NCBI GenBank assembly: GCA_900759435.1
Contig: CAAEVD010000115.1
Span: 1 to 12,185, forward strand
Length of the DNA: 12,185 bases
Direction of reading: 5' to 3'
From: an uncultured Collinsella sp.
Lineage (GTDB): Bacteria > Actinomycetota > Coriobacteriia > Coriobacteriales > Coriobacteriaceae
In this document: positions 1 through 6,398 of the stretch, one piece after another
Position numbering within the stretch: position 1 is the first letter of the stretch
How the letters are laid out: the number at the start of each line of letters is the position of its first letter
Notes under the pieces: model-generated
What the model saw: only the letters and a program-made list of their open reading frames with translations
The model's database searches: none
What the model was told of the DNA's origin: nothing
Made by a program: the position numbers and the translations under genes

Positions 1-50
1 CCCACCTTATCCTTGAGGAGGTATCTTCCCCCGAGGACCCTCTGTTCCAT
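1..50 (-). CDS. pknB: PknB-like Ser/Thr protein kinase, N-terminal fragment (cut by window edge)
   Basis: Only the first 16 codons are in the window; they read M-E-Q-R-V-L-G-G-R-Y-L-L-K-D-K-V, and the next codon begins GG. The pattern L-x-G-R-Y-x-L-x-x-x-(V/I)-G is the typical opening of bacterial PknB-family kinase domains, just before the glycine-rich loop. An AGGAG Shine-Dalgarno sequence at 60-56 lies 5 nt ahead of the ATG at 50, which fixes the start. It follows the rodA-pbpA fusion in the same direction, where pknA/pknB sit in the mycobacterial cluster. The rest of the protein, including any TM segment and PASTA repeats, is outside the window. The kinase call rests on a short match plus synteny; the exact paralogue is uncertain. 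Confidence 0.72.
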   Translation of the reverse strand, partial: MEQRVLGGRYLLKDKV

Positions 51-132
51 TCCTGCTCCTAACATAACTATTCGCTCAACGATGTGTGTAGTACCAAATG
101 TGTGGCCGCTGGGGCCGTGTGGAGCGTTGCCG
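51..132. other. gap before the second kinase; no convincing promoter or terminator
   Basis: This stretch is read as leader of the partial kinase gene. It is more AT-rich near the kinase start, and the AGGAG at 60-56 is the only clear element. I looked for a -35/-10 pair and found no pair with normal spacing. I also saw no GC hairpin followed by a T-run. With the tiny ORF at 133-183, the distance between the fusion gene and the kinase is 132 bp, much longer than the other junctions of the cluster. Confidence 0.4.
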
Positions 133-183
133 CTAGCTCATCGGCCGCGGCGCGCCATAAGTATCCGCTTTGATCATGGGCAT
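133..183 (-). CDS. possible 16-aa ORF coupled to the rodA-pbpA stop codon
   Basis: A short frame encodes MPMIKADTYGAPRPMS and ends at TAG. Its ATG overlaps the fusion gene's stop by one base (TGATG). The last codons of that gene contain AGGGAG, a good Shine-Dalgarno sequence 4 nt from this ATG and 10 nt from a second in-frame ATG at codon 3. The arrangement would allow termination-reinitiation ahead of the downstream kinase gene. Nothing in the peptide is recognisable, and a 16-codon frame can occur by chance. It could be a leader peptide, a decayed gene remnant or nothing. Confidence 0.2.
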   Translation of the reverse strand: MPMIKADTYGAPRPMS

Positions 184-3053
184 CACGCTCCCTGTGCGGC
201 GAGCGCCGCGGTCAGGACGATGCCGGCAATCTTGGCCGCCTTGACGTCGTGTTTGTCGTAATCCTCCAGGGCCACCGAGATGGCAACCGTGGGTGAATCG
301 TAAGGTGCAAAGCCAACAAACATAGAGTTGACGTTGGTGCCGCCGGTCTCGGCCGAACCGGTCTTGCCGGCAACCTTGACGCCCGGAATCTGGGCATCGG
401 TGCCGGTACCGGACTGGACGACGGCGAGCATGGCCTGCTTAACCTGGTCGGCCGTGGCAGAGCTGACAGCCTGGCCCAGCGAGCGGGACTGCGTGGTCTT
501 AACCACGGTTCCGTCCGGGGCGAGTATCTGGGACACAAAGAACGGATCCATGACTACGCCGCTGTTGGCGATAGCCGCAGCGATCACGCAATTCTGCATA
601 ACGGTGGTCTGCGGGCCAGGCGTGTGGTCCATGCCGACGGGCTGGCCGGCGCCTGCCCAAGCGGTCTCCCACTCGGTCATAAGCGACGGGTCGGCCATGA
701 TGGAAGCCGCGGTGGTCAGATCCTGACCGAGCTTTTGACCGTAGCCAAAGGCATTGGCAAACTGGACGAGCGAGCTGGCACCGACCTCGTTGGCCACCTG
801 GCCAAAGACGACGTTGGACGACACGGCGAAGGCCTGCTGCAGGCTGATGGTGCCGTAGCTCTCGTTGGCATAGTTGGTGACCGGCGCGTTGCCGATGTCC
901 ATGGAGCCGGGCGCCTGGTACGTGCTGGTAAGGCTGGCGGTGCCGGTTTCGAGCGCCGCGGAGAGTGTGACGACCTTAAAGGTCGAGCCTGGGGTGTAAA
1001 GCGCGTCCATGGCACGGTCGTACATGGAGCCGTCCTCGCCGCCGCCCGACTGGAGCAACGCGTCGATGTTGGTGTTGTCGTAGGTGGGCGAGCTCGCGCA
1101 CGCAAGGACCGCACCGGTGCGCGGATCCATGACCACCACAGCGCCCTTAAAGCCCTTGAGCGCCTGCTCGGCAGCCGTCTGGATGCGCGAGTCGATGGTG
1201 AGCTTGGCGGTATTGCCCGGCTGGGTCTGCCCCGCGAGCGACGCGATGGCGTTGTTCCAGCTGGAGTAATCCTTGGACCCGGTGAGCGTATCGTTCATGA
1301 CGCTCTCGATGCCGGCAGTGCCGTATTGCTGGCTCACGTAGCCCACCACGTGCGCGGCCATGTTGCCGTTGGGATAGGAGCGGGCGTAGGTGCCGTCCTC
1401 CTGTTGCAGCGACTCGGCTAGTGTCACGCCGTCGGACGTGATGATGGAGCCACGCTGGATGTACTTGGAGCGTGCGATGGTGTGGTTGTTGGTCGGCATG
1501 TCCTGATAGTCCTTCGCCTTGATGACCTGGACATAGGTGAGGTTGCCGATAAGGATGGCGAACAGCGCCGTGAAGGCAAGCACGGCACGAGTCAGACGGT
1601 TGGCAAGTGCCACGCGGCCGAGCACGCCGGACTCAGGCGTGTCGAGCAGGCGACGACGCATGCGAGAACCCGCGGAGTGGTTGCCGTGGTTGTAGGAAGA
1701 TGCGTTGGCAAAACGCGTACCGGTCGGGGCGGCAGCGGATGCGACCTGGTCATCGGTGATGGCGGCCATGGTGCCGGTGCCGGTGAGCTCGGCTTCGCGT
1801 CCGGTTGCCTCGTCGCCGGCGCGCAGCAGCAGCGCGACGATGATAAAGCTCGCCAGCAGCGAGGAGCCACCCTGGCTCATAAAGGGCAGGGTGACGCCGG
1901 TCAGCGGGATCAGGCGGGTTACGCCGCCAACGATTAAGAATGCCTGGAAGCTGATGGCCGCCGTAAGGCCGGTCGCGCTAAAGGCGGCAAGGTCGGACTT
2001 GGCGCGGGCGGCTGTGGTGAGGCCACGCACGGCAAAAAGCATAAACAGGATGAGCACGGCGCCGCCGCCCAAAAGGCCCATTTCCTCGCCGATGGCCGAG
2101 AAGATAAAGTCGGACTCGACGACGGGGATGTTGTTTGCCATGCCGTTGCCGATGCCGACGCCAACCAGGCCGCCGTCAGCCAGCGAGTAAAGTGACTGTA
2201 CGATCTGGTAGCCCTGACCCTGGGCGTCCTTAAACGGATCGACCCAGACCTGAAAGCGCACCTGCACGTGCGACAGGAACTTGTAGGCGCCCACGGCTCC
2301 AACGGCCAGCAGCGCAAGACCGATGATGACGTACGAAAAGCGTCCCGTGGCAACATAGAGCATCAGCAAAAAGATGGTGTAGAACAGGACGGCCGAGCCC
2401 AGGTCGCGTTCGAAAACGACGATGAGCAGGCACACGCCCCACACGGCAAACAGCGGCAGCAGCAGGCGGAAGCGCGGAATCTTGAGGCCCAGGATCTTGC
2501 GGTTTGAGATGGAGAGCAGCTCGCGGTTCTCGGCCAGATAGCCTGCCAGGAACAGGACGATGAAGACCTTGGCGAACTCGCCGGGCTGGATGGTGAAGCC
2601 CGCGATGCGAATCCACAGCTTGGAGCCCGAGATCGTGGTGCCGATAAAGATCGGCAGCATCAGCAGGATGATGCCGATAATGCCAAAGGTGTACTTGTAG
2701 CGCATGACCACGTCAAGGTTCTTGACCAGTGCGAGCGTTCCCACCATGAGCGCCACCGAGACAAACAAGATGATGAGCTGCGAGATGGCGAGGTCGGGGG
2801 CCAGGCGCGTCACGAATGTGATGCCGATGCCCGAGAGCACAAAGACGATGGGCAGGATGGCGGGGTCGGCGCCGGGCGCCAGGATGCGCACGGCGATATG
2901 CGCCGCGGCGAAGGCGGCGAACAGGCCGATCGGCACGGCGAGCGTCTCAAAGGAAATCGTGGCACCCGCGGTGAGCACGTACATCGCATAGAGCAGGATG
3001 ACGGGGAACGCCGAGGCGATGAGCAAGAGCAGTTCGGTGTTGCGGCGACTCAT
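183..3053 (-). CDS. rodA-pbpA: RodA/FtsW (SEDS) glycosyltransferase fused to class B penicillin-binding protein (PbpA-like)
   Basis: One uninterrupted 956-residue frame carries two peptidoglycan synthases. Residues 1-411 are a polytopic SEDS glycan polymerase that extends lipid II. It shows QPGEFAKVF (156-164), ERDLGSA (215-221), ESDFIFSAIGEEMG (313-326, with D315 at the position of the catalytic Asp of RodA) and the LTGVTLPFMSQGGSS run (384-398). A polar linker (412-487) leads to one TM helix (about 488-510). A short pedestal and a transpeptidase domain follow, with SxxK = S690-T-F-K693, SxN = S745-S-N747 and KTG = 897-899, all intact. The ATG at 3053 has AAAGGGAG 8 nt upstream. An in-frame extension to 3179 would overlap the phosphatase gene and has no ribosome site. 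In Mycobacterium these are separate neighbouring genes, rodA and pbpA. The linker lies in the cytoplasm, which fits the topology of both halves. It should polymerise and crosslink wall under control of the kinase/phosphatase genes beside it. Confidence 0.93.
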   Translation of the reverse strand: MSRRNTELLLLIASAFPVILLYAMYVLTAGATISFETLAVPIGLFAAFAAAHIAVRILAPGADPAILPIVFVLSGIGITFVTRLAPDLAISQLIILFVSVALMVGTLALVKNLDVVMRYKYTFGIIGIILLMLPIFIGTTISGSKLWIRIAGFTIQPGEFAKVFIVLFLAGYLAENRELLSISNRKILGLKIPRFRLLLPLFAVWGVCLLIVVFERDLGSAVLFYTIFLLMLYVATGRFSYVIIGLALLAVGAVGAYKFLSHVQVRFQVWVDPFKDAQGQGYQIVQSLYSLADGGLVGVGIGNGMANNIPVVESDFIFSAIGEEMGLLGGGAVLILFMLFAVRGLTTAARAKSDLAAFSATGLTAAISFQAFLIVGGVTRLIPLTGVTLPFMSQGGSSLLASFIIVALLLRAGDEATGREAELTGTGTMAAITDDQVASAAAPTGTRFANASSYNHGNHSAGSRMRRRLLDTPESGVLGRVALANRLTRAVLAFTALFAILIGNLTYVQVIKAKDYQDMPTNNHTIARSKYIQRGSIITSDGVTLAESLQQEDGTYARSYPNGNMAAHVVGYVSQQYGTAGIESVMNDTLTGSKDYSSWNNAIASLAGQTQPGNTAKLTIDSRIQTAAEQALKGFKGAVVVMDPRTGAVLACASSPTYDNTNIDALLQSGGGEDGSMYDRAMDALYTPGSTFKVVTLSAALETGTASLTSTYQAPGSMDIGNAPVTNYANESYGTISLQQAFAVSSNVVFGQVANEVGASSLVQFANAFGYGQKLGQDLTTAASIMADPSLMTEWETAWAGAGQPVGMDHTPGPQTTVMQNCVIAAAIANSGVVMDPFFVSQILAPDGTVVKTTQSRSLGQAVSSATADQVKQAMLAVVQSGTGTDAQIPGVKVAGKTGSAETGGTNVNSMFVGFAPYDSPTVAISVALEDYDKHDVKAAKIAGIVLTAALAAQGA

Positions 3054-3069
3054 AAGCGGCACTCCCTTT

Positions 3070-4968
3070 CTAATTCTTATCGGAGGCTTCGGCCTCGGCT
3101 GACTGTTCGGCGGTTTTCTCGGAATCTGACTCGGAGGTGGATTCCTGATCGGTGTTGTCGCGAATCGTTTGCGCGTCAATCACCTGACGGGTCTGCTCTT
3201 CGTCAATCTGATGGCGGTACTTGGAAATGGTGTCCTGCGCATCGTCGACACTCGTTTGCGGAATGCCTGCCTTCAGGCGGTTTTGCGTGTCTTCGGGCAG
3301 GTCGGACAGCTTGATGCTGGTTTCGCTCTCGAGCCAGTGGAGCTCGACCCCGAGCGTCTTGCCGGGCAGGCCGCGCCAGACGGCGACATTGCCGTGGGAG
3401 GTTCCCAAGTAATAGGAGCCGGTGATGCCCGTGTATGCCCAGATGCCTGCTACCAGCACAAAGACAAGGGCCAAGATGGCGGCGATGGTGACATTGCGGC
3501 GTCGGACGCGTTTTGCCTCGCGCATGACGCCGTCGTCGACCAGGTCGACGACCACCACGGTCACATTGTCGTGGCCGCCGGCGGCGAGCGCCGCGTCCAC
3601 CAAGTTGTCGACACAGATCTGTGCGCTCGAGGACTGCGTAGCGATGTTCTCGATATCGCTATCGGGAATCATGCTCGAAAGACCGTCGGAGCACAGAATC
3701 AGGCGGTCGCCTTCCTCGATGTGCAGGGTAAAGTGGTCGGCATACATGGCGGGATCCGAGCCCAGCGCGCGGGTGATGACCGAGCGGTTGGGGTGGACGC
3801 GGGCCTCGTCGGCCGTAATCTCGCCGGCATCCACGAGCTCCTCCACGTAGGAGTGGTCGCGGGTCACGCGGATGAGCGTACCCTCGTGGAGCAGGTAGGC
3901 GCGCGAGTCGCCCACGTGGGCGATGGCGAGCGTGTCGTTTTCGATGTAGGCGCAGGTGGCCGTGCATCCCATGCCGGGTTTGCCCAGGCCGTTGAGGGCG
4001 GCCTCGATCACGGCGGCGTTGGCGGCCTCGACGGCTGCGGCCAGGCGCGCGGCGTCGGCGGACTGCGGCGCCGTCTTGGCGATGGTCTCGACGGCGATGG
4101 AGGATGCTACCTCGCCGGCGGCGTGTCCTCCCATGCCGTCGCACACGCAAAAGAGCGGCGACTGCACCAGATAGGAGTCCTCATTGTGCGGGCGTACGCA
4201 TCCGACGTCGGAGCGGGCGCCCCACATAAGCTGCGTGGTGGTGCCGGCGTCGTAGGTCGAGTCGGTCTCGATGCGCTCGTCGGCCAGCGGCTCAAAGCTC
4301 ATGGTCGAGCCGGGATCTTTGAGCTTTGCCTCCACGGCGGCGACATCTATCTCGGCGGTGTCGCCGGGGGAGACGGCGTCGGCATCGTCTCCCGACTCGG
4401 CGTCGGAGACGTCCGGAAGGTTGAGATCTTCGGTTACGCGGTCGGCGGGATCGCCGCCCTGCTGCGGCTCGACAGCCGTCGGCTCGGGCGTCGCAAAGTG
4501 CGACGGCGCGGGCGTACTTTGGGGTTGAGCGGAGGGCTCGGGAGCTGCGGCGGGCGCGGCAACGGGCTGCTCGACTTCGGCAGGCGTTGCGGATGCGGGC
4601 ACCGCCTCGCTTGCCGGGGCGACGGGGAATGCCGGCGCGGCAGGCTCGGGGGCTGCAAACACGGCAGCGCTCTCGTTAATCGCCTCGGCGACGGGCTCGG
4701 CAAAGTGAGCCGGTGCGGGCGTTGCCTCCGGTTCTGCGGACTGCTCGGCAGCGTGCGCGCCGATGGGGGCGTCGAGCTGCTCGGCGTCGGCGTCCTCGTC
4801 ATCGACGAGCGCCGGATATTCTTGAGTTACATGCGAAAGAGGCAGGGAGAACACGGTGTCCTCGGGCTCCACGGTCGCAGGGCGCGCCGGAGCGGCATGA
4901 GCCGGCGCAGCTGCGGGGGCAGTCGGCGTCTCGGGCATGGTTGCGGACTTGTTCTCCTCGTCGATCAT
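3070..4968 (-). CDS. pstP: PstP/Stp1-type PP2C Ser/Thr phosphatase with long N-terminal extension and one TM helix
   Basis: This 632-residue protein dephosphorylates Ser/Thr-phosphorylated proteins and should oppose the cluster's kinases. The PP2C domain spans about 247-477. Its metal-binding and catalytic motifs are present: RPHNED (259-264), DGMGGH (277-282), GDSRAY (353-358), CSDGL (426-430) and GGHDNVT (464-470). A basic stretch (483-491) precedes one TM helix (about 493-515). The extracytoplasmic tail begins YYLGTSHGNVAVWRGLPG, resembling the C-terminal region of mycobacterial PstP, and ends in a polar Glu/Ser-rich segment. Residues 1-245 are Pro/Ala/Glu-rich, probably disordered, and absent from ordinary PstP. 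They contain a near-repeat, TPAPAHFAEP (83-92) and TPAPSHFATP (152-161). The ATG overlaps the fhaB stop as ATGA, with AAGGTG 8 nt upstream. The next gene starts 16 bp after this stop. Confidence 0.93.
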   Translation of the reverse strand: MIDEENKSATMPETPTAPAAAPAHAAPARPATVEPEDTVFSLPLSHVTQEYPALVDDEDADAEQLDAPIGAHAAEQSAEPEATPAPAHFAEPVAEAINESAAVFAAPEPAAPAFPVAPASEAVPASATPAEVEQPVAAPAAAPEPSAQPQSTPAPSHFATPEPTAVEPQQGGDPADRVTEDLNLPDVSDAESGDDADAVSPGDTAEIDVAAVEAKLKDPGSTMSFEPLADERIETDSTYDAGTTTQLMWGARSDVGCVRPHNEDSYLVQSPLFCVCDGMGGHAAGEVASSIAVETIAKTAPQSADAARLAAAVEAANAAVIEAALNGLGKPGMGCTATCAYIENDTLAIAHVGDSRAYLLHEGTLIRVTRDHSYVEELVDAGEITADEARVHPNRSVITRALGSDPAMYADHFTLHIEEGDRLILCSDGLSSMIPDSDIENIATQSSSAQICVDNLVDAALAAGGHDNVTVVVVDLVDDGVMREAKRVRRRNVTIAAILALVFVLVAGIWAYTGITGSYYLGTSHGNVAVWRGLPGKTLGVELHWLESETSIKLSDLPEDTQNRLKAGIPQTSVDDAQDTISKYRHQIDEEQTRQVIDAQTIRDNTDQESTSESDSEKTAEQSAEAEASDKN

Positions 4969-5381
4969 CGACGGTTCACCTTCATGACCACGTCGCCAAT
5001 CTGGACCTCATCACCCTCGCGCAGCGTTGCGGGCTCTACCAGCTGACGGCCGTTAACGAGCGTGCCGTTCAGCGAGTTGAGGTCTTCGATGATGAGTGCC
5101 GGGCCCTGCAGCGAAAAGCGTGCGTGCGAGGCCGAGACAAACGGTTCGTTGATGCAGATGTCCGAGGACGGCGAGCGGCCCACGATGACGGGGCCGAGCA
5201 TGTCTACATGGATGCCACGGATGCCGCGCGGACCTTTGTCCACATCGATCGTCCAGATAGCGGAGTCGCGGCGCTGGCCGCGTACGAGTCCCACGCCGGT
5301 TTTCATGACGGCGAACAGGAAGATGTAGAGCAGGGCGACCAGGACGATGCGGCCTGCAAAAAGGACGATATCGATGTTCAT
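4965..5381 (-). CDS. fhaB: FhaB-like membrane-anchored FHA domain protein
   Basis: This 138-residue protein has an N-terminal hydrophobic helix (about 4-26) that should anchor it in the membrane, followed by a cytoplasmic FHA domain (about 62-136) that binds phosphothreonine peptides. The FHA signature residues are visible: G68-R69-S70, S85-H86 and N102-S-L-N105-G106-T. Size and layout match mycobacterial FhaB/FipA, which is phosphorylated by the cluster's kinases and linked to division-site wall synthesis. The ATG at 5381 has AGGGGA 9 nt upstream, and that ribosome site lies inside the last codons of fhaA. The gene starts 6 bp after the fhaA stop and overlaps the pstP start by 4 bp (ATGA), so translation of all three is likely coupled. 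Confidence 0.93.
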   Translation of the reverse strand: MNIDIVLFAGRIVLVALLYIFLFAVMKTGVGLVRGQRRDSAIWTIDVDKGPRGIRGIHVDMLGPVIVGRSPSSDICINEPFVSASHARFSLQGPALIIEDLNSLNGTLVNGRQLVEPATLREGDEVQIGDVVMKVNRR

Positions 5382-5387
5382 AAGCGA

Positions 5388-6398
5388 CTATCCCCTAAAT
5401 TCAAAGGTGCTCAGGCCAAACGTCAGTAGGTCGCCGTTGCGCAGCGGGCAGCGCGTGATGCGGCGGTTGTTGACGAGCGTGCCGTTGGTGGAATTGAGGT
5501 CCTCGATCGACCAGTCCGAACCGGTAAAGGTGAGCTGGGCGTGACGGCGCGACACGTTGGGGTCGCGCAGGGCGATGTCCGAAACCGAACGCTCGCGACC
5601 GATGGTCACCTGCGCGGAAGTGATGCTGTGGCTCTCGCCGCTCACGACGTCGACGAGCTGGGCGAGCGGGCGCTGCGGGGCGCGGGTGTTCGCCATGTTG
5701 GAGGCAATACCGGCCGCGGCGCCAAGGCCCACGGCGGCGCCGGTCGCGGCGGCCCCGCCCATACCGGCGAGGGCGTCACGAGAGACGGTCTGCGGCACGG
5801 GGATGGGCGCGGCGGCGGGGTCGGGGACGTTGGGCGCAAAGGGATCGGCCACGGCGAGCGGGTCGGGAGCGGTGGCACGGGGCGCCGGCTGCTGGGGCAT
5901 GGCGGCGGGGCGCTGTTGCTGCGGAGCGGCGAATTGCTGCTTGCCGGCGCGGGGAGCGCTGGCGGCGCGGCTTGCGGCCGAGTTGTTCTGGCCCAGGCCA
6001 TTCTGGTAGGCGCGCTCTTCCTCGTACAGACGACCGAGCGTGGGGGCGTCGACGTTCTCGGCAAAGACCGAGAACTTACCGGCACGCAGCTGCGGGTCGA
6101 TCATAAAGCGAACGAGGGGTTCGCCGACAAACACATAGCGGCGCTTTTCGGCCTGTGCCTTCACAAACTCGCGAACTTCGCGCGAAAGCTCGGGGTAGAA
6201 CGGGGCGAGCATGGGATCGTCGTCGGCGGCGATCAGGATGGTATAGAGTGCCGGCGCGGTGTTGACGCCGTTGATCACCAGAGTCTGATCCTCCATGTCG
6301 CGAGCGGCCTGCTTGGCAAGCTTCTTAAAGGAGAACGGGGCACGGGTGGCACCGAAGATGCCGGCCACGTGGTCCTCGAAGATGTTCAGGAAGTTCAC
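5388..6398 (-). CDS. fhaA: FhaA-like protein: DUF3662 domain, disordered linker, C-terminal FHA domain
   Basis: This 336-residue cytoplasmic protein has three parts. Residues 1-116 look like the DUF3662 (FhaA N-terminal) domain, beginning NFLNIFEDHVAGIFG and containing YTILIAADDDP and FMIDPQLRAGKFSVF. Residues 117-245 are a Gln/Ala/Pro-rich, probably disordered linker. Residues 247-334 form an FHA domain with G267-R268-E269, S283-R-R-H286 and N302-S-T-N305-G306-T in place for phosphothreonine binding. In mycobacteria FhaA binds the phosphorylated pseudokinase domain of MviN and slows peptidoglycan synthesis, and a similar role is inferred here. The start is GTG. It overlaps the kinase stop as GTGA and has GGAGAG 9 nt upstream. 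The protein is shorter than mycobacterial FhaA, mainly because the linker is shorter. Confidence 0.93.
   Translation of the reverse strand: MNFLNIFEDHVAGIFGATRAPFSFKKLAKQAARDMEDQTLVINGVNTAPALYTILIAADDDPMLAPFYPELSREVREFVKAQAEKRRYVFVGEPLVRFMIDPQLRAGKFSVFAENVDAPTLGRLYEEERAYQNGLGQNNSAASRAASAPRAGKQQFAAPQQQRPAAMPQQPAPRATAPDPLAVADPFAPNVPDPAAAPIPVPQTVSRDALAGMGGAAATGAAVGLGAAAGIASNMANTRAPQRPLAQLVDVVSGESHSITSAQVTIGRERSVSDIALRDPNVSRRHAQLTFTGSDWSIEDLNSTNGTLVNNRRITRCPLRNGDLLTFGLSTFEFRG

Noticed and set aside
13..261. Plus-strand 82-codon frame across the left intergenic region
   Set aside because: It overlaps the kinase start, the intergenic gap and the end of the fusion gene on the opposite strand, and has a composition unlike a real protein.
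624..1421. Plus-strand open frame (265 codons) opposite the PBP domain
   Set aside because: It is the mirror of the transpeptidase coding sequence with no recognisable motif. Similar shadows at 7424-8269, 8348-9154, 5541-6419 and 4713-5429 were dropped for the same reason.
3054..3179. Earlier in-frame start for the RodA-PbpA fusion (42 extra residues)
   Set aside because: The extension is Pro/Arg-rich and overlaps pstP codons in another frame. AAAGGGAG correctly spaced from the ATG at 3053 identifies the real start.
4486..4800. Ala/Pro-coding low-complexity DNA as a possible CRISPR or tandem repeat array
   Set aside because: There are no repeats of constant length with unique spacers. The similarity is at the protein composition level only.
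3169..5046. Long plus-strand open frame (625 codons) opposite pstP
   Set aside because: It is antisense to a phosphatase with all PP2C motifs and is Gly/Val/Arg-rich, as expected when a GC-rich gene is read backwards. It has no ribosome site or domain.
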